Notes: a model not told the origin generated them from the sequence alone. A stretch of DNA of 42,171 nt from Armatimonadota bacterium (GCA_023392285.1 JAEVZK010000056.1:1-42171), one strand, 5' to 3'. Shown: positions 15,266 to 24,020, numbered from the stretch's first letter. Program-made: numbers and translations.

Positions 15266-15355
15266 CAGAGAGGATGTTAAAATAATAAATTAACGCCGCA
15301 AACTATTTGCACACATTCTGGCAAAAGTAGCAGTTCCCTTTGACGACACACGCTT

Positions 15356-16093
15356 CTATCGCTGCTGATCAAGCGGGCGGATCAAGATCTCGTTTACATT
15401 CACGCGCCGAGGTTGAGTCACCGCGTAAACGATCGCGCTGGCGATATCTTCTGATTCAAGCTGCTCCATCGACTCAGCCCACTTGTTGACGTCGTCCTTG
15501 ATTGCCTGGACGGTGATGTGGTCGCGCAGCTCGGTGGCAACCGCGCCGGGTTCGATCATGGTGACCTTGATATCATACTTGTGCACCTCTTGGCGCAGGG
15601 ACTCGGCGAAGGCGTTGATGCCCCATTTGGTGAGGTTGTACACGCCCGAGTTGACTCCGACGGTGCGACCGGCGGTGCTGGAAATCATGACGATATGGCC
15701 GCTCTTCTGCTCGATCATGCGGGGGAGCGCTTTGTGGGTGCAGTAGATGAGGCCGTAGACGTTGGTGTCGATCATGCGCCGCCAGTCTTCAGTGTCGGCT
15801 CCGACGATCGGGCCGAGGAGCATGACGCCGGCGTTGTTGACGAGGATGTCGATCCTGCCGAACTTTTCCTCGGTCTGGTTGATGATGTTTTGACAATCCG
15901 CTTCGTCCCTGACATCACCGACGACGGCGTGAAAGGAGTCTCCATGTTTTTGCTTAAGCTGCTGTAATCGGTCCTCGCGCCGAGCAGTGCCGACGACCTT
16001 CGCGCCTTCGGCGATCAGCGCCTCGACTGTTGCCTCGCCGATTCCTGAAGACGCGCCGGTGACAATCGCCACCTTTCCATCAAGTTTTGCCAT
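15356..16093 (-). CDS. Short-chain dehydrogenase/reductase, classical
   Basis: The 245-residue SDR has the cofactor motif TGASSGIG (12-19), NNAG (86-89) and the catalytic Ser139, Tyr152 and Lys156 (YNLTK). Its overall sequence (VGTARREDRLQQL, EPGAVATEL) is close to the YdfG/serine-3-dehydrogenase-like NADP-dependent group, because Arg38-Arg39 after the second strand favours NADPH. The substrate cannot be read. It is monocistronic: tandem hairpins separate it from feoB upstream, and a 90-bp gap follows downstream. A -10-like hexamer lies 6 nt from its ATG. Confidence 0.9.
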   Translation of the reverse strand: MAKLDGKVAIVTGASSGIGEATVEALIAEGAKVVGTARREDRLQQLKQKHGDSFHAVVGDVRDEADCQNIINQTEEKFGRIDILVNNAGVMLLGPIVGADTEDWRRMIDTNVYGLIYCTHKALPRMIEQKSGHIVMISSTAGRTVGVNSGVYNLTKWGINAFAESLRQEVHKYDIKVTMIEPGAVATELRDHITVQAIKDDVNKWAESMEQLESEDIASAIVYAVTQPRRVNVNEILIRPLDQQR

Positions 16094-16099
16094 CTTCGC

Positions 16100-16105
16100 G
16101 TTCTA
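16100..16105 (-). promoter_or_regulatory. -10-like hexamer for leaderless SDR gene
   Basis: TAGAAC on the minus strand is exactly 6 nt before the ATG at 16093, the same geometry as at other single genes here. No clear -35 is present because the region just upstream holds hairpins. Confidence 0.35.
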
Positions 16106-16126
16106 CGGAGTTGGAGCCTTTGGAGT

Positions 16127-16170
16127 GCGGTGATTCATCACCGCTTTGCTCCTTGCGGAGCTTGCTCCGC
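16127..16170 (-). terminator. Two tandem hairpins after feoB
   Basis: Directly after the feoB stop come two perfect hairpins: GCGGAG-CAAG-CTCCGC (16155-16170) and GCGGTGA-TGAA-TCACCGC (16127-16144). Neither is followed by a clear U-run, so intrinsic termination is uncertain; they could protect the mRNA 3' end. Confidence 0.45.
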
Positions 16171-18365
16171 TAGAACAATTTACTTAGCTGATGAATCCCA
16201 ACTGCGGCGAGGTAGGCGAGGACGGTCATGTATGTGAACATGAAGGCGGCCCACTTCCACGAATTCGTCTCGCGCTTGACCGTGGCTAGGGTCGCCATGC
16301 ACTGCGCGCAGAGGGCGAAGAAGACCATCAGGCCGATCGCCGTCCACCCGGTGAAGAGCGGCGAACCGTCTGGCCATTTGGCTTCTTGAAGGGATTTCTG
16401 GAGGCCGCTGGAGCCTTCATCCACGTCCTTGCCTTGATTGAACATGATCCCAAGCGAGGGGACGACGGTTTCCCGAGCGGGAAAAGCGGCGAGAATCGAC
16501 GTGGTAATGCGCCAATCGAATCCGGCAGGAAGGAAGACCGGCTCGATCGTCTTGCCGAATCGGCCCAGATAGGAGTGGGCGCTCTGTTCCTCTTGCACGT
16601 GTCGATCGATCTCGTCGTCGCTCGCATTGACATGAGTGGCAACATAGTCGGCGCGATATCGCGCGGCGTCTTCCGTTGATCTCGGAAAGTAGCTGAGTGC
16701 CCAGATCAGGAATGACATGAAGACGATGATCGTTCCGGCGGTCTTTACGAACACGCGGCCACGAAAATACATAGCGAGCCAGACATCGCGCCAGCGGGGC
16801 CACTGATACGGCGGCAGCTCAAGCAAGAAGGGCAACCGCTTGCCCTTGATGATGCTGCGATTAAAAATGAAGACGATCGGAATCGCGACGAGCAGTCCCA
16901 AGAAGTGCATCGCAAAGAGCGTAAAACCGGCCCAGCCTGCACCGAACTTGGGATAGATGAAGGCGCTAATGAGCAGGAGATAAACCGGCAAACGCGCGCT
17001 GCACGACATGAGAGGGGCAACGAGAATGGTGGCGAGTCGGCTCTTCTTGTCCGGCATGACTCGCGCTGCCATAATGCCCGGAATCGCACACGCAAAGCTG
17101 GAAAGCAGCGGAATGAAGGCGCGGCCATTCAATCCGCACCATCCTAGAAGCCGATCCATTAGGAAGGCTGCTCTGGCCAAGTACCCAGTGCCCTCCAGCA
17201 CTGCGACGAAGAAAAAGAGGATTAGGATTTGCGGGAGGAACACGAGCATCGCCCCCACCCCAGCAATGATTCCATCGACCACCAGCGACTGAACGATGGG
17301 CATGCTCTCGAGCTTCGGGCTCACCCAGCCGCCAATTGAATCGAACACCCACTGAATGCCATCCATCAAAGGCTGGGCAAAAGTGTAAATGCTCTGGAAG
17401 ACTAGATACATGAGCCCGACGAAGATGATCAGCCCGAAGACGCGATGAACCAGAATCGCATCGAGCCGATCCGAGAAGGAAGCTCTCTTTCCTCGCTGAG
17501 CTGGCCCGATGACCGAGTGCTGGACCATTGCCGACCACTGATAGCGGGTGGCAACGTCAGGCGCCTCGGGCGGGGTGCCGCTCTCTTCAATCTCTTTTCG
17601 CGCGAGCTGGAAGGCTTCTTCGATTTCGGGGAAGTCAGCGAGAAAGGTGGCAAATTCCTCCGTGGGAGATAGAAGGCCCTTTCGAATTTCGCTGGAAGAG
17701 TAGTTTGCACCGAGTCGGGCCATACGTTCCCGTAGGAGCGCAACGCGGGTATCGAGGGGGTCTGACGTTTGGAGGCGAAAGCTGAGCGGTCGAAGATCTC
17801 TTAAATTTCGCTCGATCGCCGCTCGCAGATCGTCCAGACCTTTACTCCGATGGCCAACAACTGGAACGACTTCGCAGCCAAGCAGGTCAGAAAGACGCGC
17901 TAAATCAATTTCCTTGCCCTCTTTTTGGACTCGGTCCACCATCGTCAGCGCAACAACGGTGGGTATACCAAGCTCCGCAACCTGAGTGTAGAAAAACAGA
18001 TTTCGCTCAAGGTTTCCTGCATCGAGCACGTACAGGAGAAGATCGGGCGTTCCTTCTTCGACAGCTCCCCGGATCACGTCGACCGCGACTCGCTCATCTT
18101 CGCTGACCGGAACCAAGCTGTACAAACCTGGAACGTCCACAACTTCGGCGGTGATGTCGGAGAATTTGAGAGTTCCCGAAACTTTCTCGACGGTTACACC
18201 GGGGTAGTTGCCAACCTTTTGAAACGAGCCAGTGAGCGAGTTGAACAGGGTCGTCTTGCCGGCATTGGGATTACCGACCACGGCAACGAATTTCTTCCCG
18301 CCGACGTTCGCGGCCCTTAAACCGGTTCGACTTCGAAGTCTTTCGTCTCGTGTTTCCGCAGGCAT
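16170..18365 (-). CDS. feoB: Ferrous iron transporter FeoB
   Basis: The 731-residue protein imports Fe2+ across the inner membrane. The N-terminal G domain has G1 GNPNAGKT (31-38), G2-type PGVTVE (55-60), G3 DVPG (77-80) and G4 TMVD (141-144; Thr replaces the common Asn, an accepted variant). A helical regulatory domain follows, then two Gate (nucleoside-recognition) halves with conserved Cys, seen in FACAIPG and APLMSCSARLPVY, and a C-terminal helix. The start overlaps feoA by 49 bp, which is unusually deep; a later start would truncate little, because the G1 loop begins at residue 31. Near the C-terminus ALCAQCMATLATVKRET is typical. It forms one unit with feoA. Confidence 0.96.
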   Translation of the reverse strand: MPAETRDERLRSRTGLRAANVGGKKFVAVVGNPNAGKTTLFNSLTGSFQKVGNYPGVTVEKVSGTLKFSDITAEVVDVPGLYSLVPVSEDERVAVDVIRGAVEEGTPDLLLYVLDAGNLERNLFFYTQVAELGIPTVVALTMVDRVQKEGKEIDLARLSDLLGCEVVPVVGHRSKGLDDLRAAIERNLRDLRPLSFRLQTSDPLDTRVALLRERMARLGANYSSSEIRKGLLSPTEEFATFLADFPEIEEAFQLARKEIEESGTPPEAPDVATRYQWSAMVQHSVIGPAQRGKRASFSDRLDAILVHRVFGLIIFVGLMYLVFQSIYTFAQPLMDGIQWVFDSIGGWVSPKLESMPIVQSLVVDGIIAGVGAMLVFLPQILILFFFVAVLEGTGYLARAAFLMDRLLGWCGLNGRAFIPLLSSFACAIPGIMAARVMPDKKSRLATILVAPLMSCSARLPVYLLLISAFIYPKFGAGWAGFTLFAMHFLGLLVAIPIVFIFNRSIIKGKRLPFLLELPPYQWPRWRDVWLAMYFRGRVFVKTAGTIIVFMSFLIWALSYFPRSTEDAARYRADYVATHVNASDDEIDRHVQEEQSAHSYLGRFGKTIEPVFLPAGFDWRITTSILAAFPARETVVPSLGIMFNQGKDVDEGSSGLQKSLQEAKWPDGSPLFTGWTAIGLMVFFALCAQCMATLATVKRETNSWKWAAFMFTYMTVLAYLAAVGIHQLSKLF

Positions 18366-18562
18366 AAACGATATCCGCGGAGATCGATTTCGACCGGGTC
18401 GCCAAATGGCGCGACTTTCACCACCTTAAAGCTGGTACCGACGGTAAGACCCATCTCCTGTAGCCGCTGCATTTCATCGGATTCACCGCGAACGTTGGTG
18501 ACTCTCGCCACCATTCCTTTCTTCAAGCTCGCGAACGTCAATTCCGCTCCGATTGCAGCCAT
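18317..18562 (-). CDS. feoA: Ferrous iron transport accessory protein FeoA
   Basis: The 81-residue SH3-like protein carries the FeoA pattern: LASLKKGMVARVTNV, then RLQEMGLTVGTSFKVV and the C-terminal VEIDLRGYRLCLRKHE. It is cytoplasmic and helps FeoB function. The reading frame runs 49 bp into feoB. TAGATT lies 6 nt before its ATG, so the feoAB mRNA may be leaderless. I found no clear Fur box in the 81 bp upstream. Confidence 0.93.
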   Translation of the reverse strand: MAAIGAELTFASLKKGMVARVTNVRGESDEMQRLQEMGLTVGTSFKVVKVAPFGDPVEIDLRGYRLCLRKHETKDFEVEPV

Positions 18563-18568
18563 TCTATG

Positions 18569-18574
18569 AATCTA
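18569..18574 (-). promoter_or_regulatory. -10-like hexamer for feoAB
   Basis: TAGATT on the minus strand lies 6 nt before the feoA ATG (18562). The 81-bp gap 18563-18643 is AT-rich (TTTTTTGG and TTCTTTTTTG runs) but has no persuasive -35. Confidence 0.35.
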
Positions 18575-18643
18575 CCCAAAAAAGTATTGTTTCCCGCCGA
18601 GTTCATCAAAAAAGAACGGAATTGAGTCGTAAAAGTTCAGCGA

Positions 18644-19384
18644 TTACTTGACGAGAGTGAACAGCTTTGGATCAGGAATGGCATTGATCTTCAGGTTTAC
18701 GGTCCAAGTCTCGGTGACCCAAACGGTCGAGTTGTTCACGAGATACGGACGCTTCACCGCGTACTGCAGCAGTTCACCTTCATCGGTGACATACATTTCG
18801 TAGACGCTGCTGTCCTGTACGGCGTTGCCGTACGGGCGCCACCCGCCAGTGATCCGGTGGACGTCCTTTCCATCGATCTTGTCCGGGCCTGCGTCTCTTG
18901 CGTTCACCCATGTGAGCCGCAAGTGCTCCAAATCGGCTTTTTCTCCGATGGCGACGTCGAGCGGCATAGACCGATCACCGAGTGAATTCGCAGCCGCAAC
19001 GTCATAGATTTTCTTGTAGTCGAGTTGGACTCCGTTCTGCATAACTGGCTCAACGAGACGCCGGTCATTGGTGCTCCAATCGACGGTGCTCGGTGTGTTG
19101 TAGCTGAAATACTTGCCGTCGGAGGTCACCATCCAAGTTCGCTGAGTCGTACCGCCCCACTTATCCTGGCGAATGTAGATCTGGCTTGGGGACTGATACT
19201 GTAGATAGGTTTTGACTCCAGCCTTGCCCTGCCCGTCAGTTGCTGTGTAGTTGATCTCACCCACCATTGAGCTTGCTCCATAGTAATGAGCAAGCATCTT
19301 GGACACCAGAGGCGCACCAGAATTCAAATTTTGCGCCGATTGACCTTGCGTCAAGACGAATACAGCTAGACATGCAGTGATCAT
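18644..19384 (-). CDS. Secreted LolA/outer-membrane lipoprotein-sorting-like protein
   Basis: The 246-residue product starts with a signal peptide (MITACLAVFVLTQGQSAQ). Its pattern of an early helix (SKMLAHYYGASSMVGEINYTA), then repeated beta strands (VKTYLQYQSPSQIYIRQD, TWMVTSDGKYFSYNTP) resembles the LolA/DUF2092 half-barrel found in periplasmic lipid- or lipoprotein-handling proteins. The IDGKDVHRITGGW strand and the C-terminal TWTVNLKINAIPDPKLFTL are typical of DUF2092-like members. It overlaps the upstream adenosyltransferase by 4 nt (ATGA), so it shares its mRNA, although the two functions have no evident link. True LolA function is doubtful. Confidence 0.6.
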   Translation of the reverse strand: MITACLAVFVLTQGQSAQNLNSGAPLVSKMLAHYYGASSMVGEINYTATDGQGKAGVKTYLQYQSPSQIYIRQDKWGGTTQRTWMVTSDGKYFSYNTPSTVDWSTNDRRLVEPVMQNGVQLDYKKIYDVAAANSLGDRSMPLDVAIGEKADLEHLRLTWVNARDAGPDKIDGKDVHRITGGWRPYGNAVQDSSVYEMYVTDEGELLQYAVKRPYLVNNSTVWVTETWTVNLKINAIPDPKLFTLVK

Positions 19385-19923
19385 ATTGCTTCCTTATTCT
19401 GCCAGATTACATCTGGGACGTTTTGCCAGAGGTTTGCCGTTCTTGCAGCGGTGAAAAGCCAGTCGGACAGGCGATTCAAATAAATACGAGCTGCATCCGA
19501 AACTTCGCTCACCTGACATACTGTACGCTCGGCGCGACGGCAAACGCACCGGGCAAAATGCAGACGTGCTCCAAGTTCACACCCTCCGGGCAAGATAAAG
19601 TGCTGTAACGGCGGCAGTGCAGCAGTTTGTAAGTCGATGGACCGCTCGAGCTCTTCGACCTGAACATGTGAAATCTGTCTGTGCATTCGCGCGTGTTTGT
19701 GAGGGCTGGCTAGCTCGGCTCCAAGGTCGAACAGCGTGTTCTGAACATCAGCCAAGATCGGATCCAGCGCCTCGGGTGCCTCCAACGTTCGACAAAGTCC
19801 AATCGCTGCATTCAGCTCATCGACGTCTCCAATCGCCGCGATCCGCGGATCAGATTTGTCGACTCTCGATCCGCCGATGAGACCAGTCTGACCCTGATCT
19901 CCCGTCTTTGTATAAATTCTCAT
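19381..19923 (-). CDS. ATP:cob(I)alamin adenosyltransferase, PduO type
   Basis: The 180-residue protein transfers the adenosyl group of ATP to cob(I)alamin, making coenzyme B12. The N-terminus IYTKTGDQGQTGLIGG (3-18) is the ATP-binding signature, DELNAAIGL (35-43) follows, and the C-terminal CRRAER ... YLNRLSDWLFTAAR block completes the active site of the trimer. It begins immediately after the WecG-like stop (0-bp gap) with AAGGATAAG as a possible ribosome binding site, so it is co-transcribed with it. No B12-dependent enzyme lies in the window. Confidence 0.95.
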   Translation of the reverse strand: MRIYTKTGDQGQTGLIGGSRVDKSDPRIAAIGDVDELNAAIGLCRTLEAPEALDPILADVQNTLFDLGAELASPHKHARMHRQISHVQVEELERSIDLQTAALPPLQHFILPGGCELGARLHFARCVCRRAERTVCQVSEVSDAARIYLNRLSDWLFTAARTANLWQNVPDVIWQNKEAI

Positions 19924-20673
19924 CTACTTATCCTTTAGAACAAGCAGCACGAAGCGGGGCAAATTCTTGACCTTGGCGATCTTCTTTGGGTTGCTCAGCA
20001 AGCGCCAAAGCCATTCGATCTTTAGCTTCTGGAATGCCACCGGCGCCCTTTTCGTTCGGCCGCTGAACACATCGAATGATCCTCCAACCCCGATCGCGAC
20101 GGGCGCCTTGATGATGTCCATCGTGGAGACGATAAACTTTTCCTGCCGAGGAATACCCATCGCTACGAAGAGAAAGTCAGGCTTCGCCTCTGCCACCTCT
20201 CCGGCGACCAATGCGTCGCTTTCGGCAGGAAAGTATCCATGGCGGACTCCGACGATATTGCATCCGGGATACTTGAGCCGAAGCTTTTCGGCTGCAAGTT
20301 CTGCAGTTCCCGGCGCTGCCCCTAGAAAATAGATCCGGTAACCCTTGTCGGCACTTAGAGCACACACGCGCTCCACAATTTCGACTCCGCTCACTCGCTC
20401 GATGATTGGTTGGCCCTTTCGCTTGGCTGCCCACATGACGCCGACGGAATCTGGAGTCACGAGCGCCGCATTACGAATGATTTCAAGGTGTTCCCCATCA
20501 GCTTGCGCCTGAGCGAGACCGCTGGCATCGGCAGTAACCACCATATGTGGACTTCCCTCCTCGACGAACGCCTCCAAGCGCTTGATCGCTTCGGACATGG
20601 AAATTCGATCCACGGGAGCACCGAGGATTTGAACACGGGAAGAGGGTTCTGATGCCAATTTGACTTTGATCAT
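19924..20673 (-). CDS. WecG/TagA/CpsF family glycosyltransferase
   Basis: The 249-residue product is of the WecG/TagA family (GT26), which transfers N-acetylmannosamine-type sugars onto lipid-linked intermediates for surface polymers. It shows ILGAPVDRISM at the start, VVTADASGLAQAQ, a conserved T-P-D-S-V-G active-site strand, YRIYFLGAAPGTAELAAEKL, and FVAMGIPRQEKFI with GVGGSFDVFSG. An ATG at 20671-20673 gives the normal N-terminus; upstream in-frame ATGs at 20712 and 20772 would add a non-conserved leader, the last running into the divergent SDR gene. The C-terminal RLLSNPKK membrane-association helix is present. Confidence 0.9.
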   Translation of the reverse strand: MIKVKLASEPSSRVQILGAPVDRISMSEAIKRLEAFVEEGSPHMVVTADASGLAQAQADGEHLEIIRNAALVTPDSVGVMWAAKRKGQPIIERVSGVEIVERVCALSADKGYRIYFLGAAPGTAELAAEKLRLKYPGCNIVGVRHGYFPAESDALVAGEVAEAKPDFLFVAMGIPRQEKFIVSTMDIIKAPVAIGVGGSFDVFSGRTKRAPVAFQKLKIEWLWRLLSNPKKIAKVKNLPRFVLLVLKDK

Positions 20674-20737
20674 CTGACAGAAAGACGTTAGCGAGAGTTT
20701 ACTTCGCTTCATTTGCGCCACTTCAGATGAGGAACCG

Positions 20738-21637
20738 GTGCCCGTGAGGGAAAGTCCCGCTATTATGACCATTGAACAAGAAAGCGAAGCACCGATCGAA
20801 TCGGTACCGCCTCAGCATCAACCGCACCAGCCCGGAGTCCAGTCGGAGATGACGCCCCAGCCGCAGAGCGCGAGGCCCAAGCCAAGCGGACGCCTTGAGG
20901 GTAAATGCGCTCTCATCACCGGTGGCGACAGCGGTATCGGCCGCGCAGTAGCGATCGCTTTCGCTCAAGAGGGTGCGGACGTCGCGATCGTTTACTTGAG
21001 CGAGCACGGCGATGCTGAGGAGACCGTTTCGCAGGTTGAGAAGCTGGGGCGCAAGTGCGAAAAATTTGCCGGAGACATTGGTGATCCCCAGTTCTGCAAG
21101 AACGTGATCTCGGACGCGGTGAACAGGCTCGGCAAGCTCGACATCCTGGTCAACAACGCGGGCGAGCAGCACCCGCAAGACGCCATCGAGCAAATCACTC
21201 CCGAGCAACTGCAAAAGACGTTTCGCACAAACATCTTCTCGATGTTCTATTTAACGCAAGCGGCTCTCGACCATCTTGGGGAGCACAGCTGTATCGTCAA
21301 TACCGCTTCAGTCACCGCCTACCGAGGTTCAGGAGAGCTGATCGACTACGCCTCGACCAAGGGTGCCATTGTTGGCTTCACTCGCTCCTTGAGTCAGAAT
21401 CTCGCCAAGCGGAAAATTCGGGTGAACGCGGTAGCTCCCGGTCCGATTTGGACGCCGCTGATTCCCTCGACCTTTGACGAGGAAAAGGTTGCTTCGTTCG
21501 GACAAGACACCCCCCTGGGGAGGCCGGGCCAGCCAGAGGAAGTGGCACCCTGCTATGTATTTCTCGCGTGCGAAGATAGCTCCTATATGACGGGTCAGGT
21601 CCTCCATCCGAACGGAGGAGAGATTGTCAACGGCTAA
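20738..21637 (+). CDS. Glucose/stress-type SDR oxidoreductase (YghA/GSP39-like)
   Basis: The 299-residue SDR has a 50-residue Pro/Gln-rich N-terminal extension, typical of the YghA/general stress protein 39 group, then TGGDSGIG (61-68), NNAG (139-142) and catalytic Ser191, Tyr204 and Lys208. It ends in the family's VLHPNGGEIVNG. The GTG at 20738 has GAGG 5 nt upstream (20729-20732); an ATG nine codons later (20765) is a weaker alternative. The family reduces aldehydes or oxidises sugar alcohols with NADP(H) and is often stress-induced. It is followed by a second SDR overlapping by 14 nt. Confidence 0.9.
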   Translation: MPVRESPAIMTIEQESEAPIESVPPQHQPHQPGVQSEMTPQPQSARPKPSGRLEGKCALITGGDSGIGRAVAIAFAQEGADVAIVYLSEHGDAEETVSQVEKLGRKCEKFAGDIGDPQFCKNVISDAVNRLGKLDILVNNAGEQHPQDAIEQITPEQLQKTFRTNIFSMFYLTQAALDHLGEHSCIVNTASVTAYRGSGELIDYASTKGAIVGFTRSLSQNLAKRKIRVNAVAPGPIWTPLIPSTFDEEKVASFGQDTPLGRPGQPEEVAPCYVFLACEDSSYMTGQVLHPNGGEIVNG

Positions 21638-22433
21638 CGTCTCATCGTTGCTGAAGTTGGAAAACCGCGCCGCCCTTGTCACCGGGGGAGGCTCCGGGAT
21701 CGGTGAGGGAGCCGCTCGTTGGCTAGCCAAAGCAGGAGCTCAGGTCGCATTGGTTGGACGAGATTTGGCCGACTTACAAAAGGTCGAGAAGCTGATCGTT
21801 GCAGACGGCGGCGTGGCGAAGACGTTTGAGGCGGATATCTCGGATGCGGAGACCATGCAGCAGGTGACCGACGAAGCGGCAAAAGTCTTTGGGAGGCTTG
21901 ACGTTCTCTTTGCCAATGCGGGAGTAAACGGAGTTTGGGCACCGATCGAAGAACTGAAATATAAGGAGTTTGAAGAGACGATCAACAATAACTTGATCGG
22001 CACCTTTATCACGATCAAAAGTGCCGTCCCCCACCTGAAGAGACGAGGCGGGTCCATCATCGTGACTTCTTCCGTAAACGGCAGCCGAATCTTCAGCAAT
22101 ACCGGCGCAACCGCTTATTCCACATCAAAAGCCGGGCAAGTCGCGATGGCGAAAATGCTTGCCGTGGAACTAGCGAAGTGGAAGGTGCGGGTAAACGTGA
22201 TCTGTCCAGGCGCGATCGATACTCACATCAACGAGAACACCGAACAGCGCCATACCGAAAAAGTGAAGGTGCCGGTCAACTACCCTGAAGGAGCCATTCC
22301 TTTGACCGGCGGAAAGCCAGGAACCAAGGACCAGGTGGGCCAGCTTGTGCTGTTCCTGGCCTCTGATGCATCAAACCACATCTCCGGCACCGAGATTTGG
22401 ATTGACGGCGCAGAGAGCCTGGTGCAGGGCTAG
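21624..22433 (+). CDS. Short-chain dehydrogenase/reductase
   Basis: The 269-residue SDR has TGGGSGIG (20-27), NAG (98-100) and catalytic Ser150, Tyr165 and Lys169 (YSTSK). The final EIWIDGAESL is the usual SDR C-terminus. TTG at 21624 is supported by GGAGGAG (21614-21620) placed inside the previous gene, 14 nt of which it overlaps, so translation is coupled. The two SDRs differ in sequence and are not a recent duplication. Its stop shares the tetranucleotide CTAG (22430-22433) with the stop of the convergent response regulator. Confidence 0.9.
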   Translation: MSTANVSSLLKLENRAALVTGGGSGIGEGAARWLAKAGAQVALVGRDLADLQKVEKLIVADGGVAKTFEADISDAETMQQVTDEAAKVFGRLDVLFANAGVNGVWAPIEELKYKEFEETINNNLIGTFITIKSAVPHLKRRGGSIIVTSSVNGSRIFSNTGATAYSTSKAGQVAMAKMLAVELAKWKVRVNVICPGAIDTHINENTEQRHTEKVKVPVNYPEGAIPLTGGKPGTKDQVGQLVLFLASDASNHISGTEIWIDGAESLVQG

Positions 22434-23092
22434 GCTTTCTCTACCAATCGAGCTTTGACCGCCTTCATCGCCGCTTCAGTTCGGCTATTCACCTGCAGGG
22501 CTTTAAGGATATTGCTAACGTGGTTTTTGACCGTTTTTTCGGCGATCGATAGCTGAGAGGCAATTTCCTTGTTGCGGAGGCCTTGGGCTACCAAGTCGAG
22601 AATTTCAGACTCGCGCTCGCTCAGCACATAAAGCTCCGAGTCGTCGGTATCGTCATCCTCCTTCACCCGCCGGAAGTCTTCGAGCACTTTCGTTGCGATC
22701 TTGGGAGTGATCTTCGCTTCGCCACGAGCAGCGAGACGGATCGACTCGATCACGTCTTGCGGAGTGCTGGTCTTGAGAAGATAACCCAACGCTCCGGCCC
22801 GGAACGCCTCGTACACGGTGTCGTCGTCTTCCTGAACGGTGAGGATGACGACGTTCACCTGCTTCTCCTTCTTAAGTAGGTGACGCGTGAGTTCGATGCC
22901 GGTCATTCGAGGCATGTTAATGTCGGTCAGAAGAACATCGGGCGGATCATTAAGACATACTTCAAGCGCCTCTTGGCCGTCTTTGCAGACCGCGAGGAGT
23001 TCACACTCAGTCATGAGGTTGAGCGTTTTTTGTAACGCATTGCGGTAGGCCGGTTCATCATCAGCGACGACAACTCGAATTGTTTCGGGCAT
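22430..23092 (-). CDS. Orphan NarL/FixJ-type response regulator
   Basis: The 220-residue protein has a receiver domain with Asp11/Asp12, phospho-acceptor Asp57 (LLTDINM), Thr85 and Lys107, then an acidic linker (EDDDTDDSE) and a LuxR-type HTH (LSERESEILDLVAQG ... TVKNHVSNIL, about 156-215). It should bind DNA when phosphorylated. I chose the ATG at 23092 because a perfect TATAAT lies 6 nt before it and the receiver begins at residue 5; an upstream in-frame start would add 24 unconserved residues. No histidine kinase is adjacent, so its signal is unknown. Confidence 0.92.
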   Translation of the reverse strand: MPETIRVVVADDEPAYRNALQKTLNLMTECELLAVCKDGQEALEVCLNDPPDVLLTDINMPRMTGIELTRHLLKKEKQVNVVILTVQEDDDTVYEAFRAGALGYLLKTSTPQDVIESIRLAARGEAKITPKIATKVLEDFRRVKEDDDTDDSELYVLSERESEILDLVAQGLRNKEIASQLSIAEKTVKNHVSNILKALQVNSRTEAAMKAVKARLVEKA

Positions 23093-23098
23093 GGTGCG

Positions 23099-23128
23099 AT
23101 TATACGGAATTCCGGGACTCATCGTCAT
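23099..23128 (-). promoter_or_regulatory. Sigma-70-type promoter of leaderless response regulator
   Basis: TATAAT (23099-23104, minus strand) is preceded at 18 bp by ATGACG (23123-23128; four of six -35 bases) and followed after 6 nt by the ATG. This is the clearest leaderless promoter in the window. Confidence 0.6.
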
Positions 23129-23173
23129 CGGCAAATGTCCGGGCAGAAGGCTTTCTGCCCGCACAACTGAATG

Positions 23174-23947
23174 CTAGTCGCAGAGGCTATACCACGTACC
23201 GGTCCAGGCGTTTGGATCGGACGTTGCTTCACCTGAAGCGTGACCAGCTGGGTCCACCCTTTCACTGTCGAATTGGCCCGCTCCTGTAATGACCTTTGCA
23301 TGGCCGTCGACGAAGATCACCGAACCACCCGTAGAGCCCCACTGCTTATAGTAGTTGTTGGGAGGCGCGCAATCATATCCGTACCGGGCGCAGCCGGGGT
23401 CCTTTTCCTCATCGAAGAAGGGCATCATCTCGGCGCGCATCACCCGAGTCTCCGAAGGATATTCGACGCTCGTTTCAACCACCGACCGATCAATATTGAA
23501 CAGGTTGTTGTTCTGGCTTGACTCGCCCGCTGCCAGCGAATACATGCATTGCGTGAAGCGGTATGAACTCCCATAAGCTTTCCAATAGGTATTCGCTCCC
23601 GGAACATCCTGCGCCAAATAGGGGCCGCCGTTGTCGACAGGACTCCTAAAGACGTCTTTGCTCTTGCAGTACGGCAACAACTCTAGCTCAACACCCTTGT
23701 GTCCGGTCTGTCCGCTTGGCGGGTGGCTGTTGTAGGCATAAAAGAGCGGCATCGTGTCGTCGCTGTCGTTCAGGTACATCTTGACGGACATCGCAATTTG
23801 TCGCGCATTGCTCAGACAAGCGGTTTGTTTGGCCGCTTCCTTAGCCCGAGCGAATACGGGAAAAAGGATCGCCGCTAAGATCGCGATGATGGCGATCACG
23901 ACGAGCAATTCGATCAGCGTAAAACCGCTGAACTTCGTTGACCTCAT
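23174..23947 (-). CDS. Type IV pseudopilin-like protein with prepilin signal
   Basis: The 257-residue protein has a class III prepilin leader: cleavage after Gly8 in KFSG-FTLIELL with Glu at position 5 of the mature part, then a hydrophobic helix (residues 9-30) and FPVFARAKEAAKQTACLSNARQI, a sequence style abundant in Armatimonadota and Planctomycetota. The soluble domain ends with VIFVDGHAKVI, a DGH motif of the H-X9-DG type. It is probably exported and displayed through a type II/IV pilus-like machine. AAGGAG lies 7-12 nt upstream of the ATG. Its leader carries a TPP riboswitch, which is unexpected. The response regulator downstream has its own promoter. Confidence 0.88.
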   Translation of the reverse strand: MRSTKFSGFTLIELLVVIAIIAILAAILFPVFARAKEAAKQTACLSNARQIAMSVKMYLNDSDDTMPLFYAYNSHPPSGQTGHKGVELELLPYCKSKDVFRSPVDNGGPYLAQDVPGANTYWKAYGSSYRFTQCMYSLAAGESSQNNNLFNIDRSVVETSVEYPSETRVMRAEMMPFFDEEKDPGCARYGYDCAPPNNYYKQWGSTGGSVIFVDGHAKVITGAGQFDSERVDPAGHASGEATSDPNAWTGTWYSLCD

Positions 23948-23971
23948 TTTATCTTCTCCTTAAACGCGAAA

Positions 23972-23999
23972 GGCCGCCATCGCGATTGCGAGTGCGGCC
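23972..23999 (-). terminator. Hairpin between riboswitch and pseudopilin, likely expression platform
   Basis: On the minus strand GGCCGC (23994-23999) pairs with GCGGCC (23972-23977), with a 2-nt internal loop and inner TCGC/GCGA pairs around an AATC loop. It is followed by TTTCGCGTTT and then AAGGAG. It could terminate transcription or, by extension, hide the ribosome binding site; the U-run is weak. Confidence 0.45.
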
Positions 24000-24020
24000 A
24001 AATTGAGGTCCGTCGCTCCA

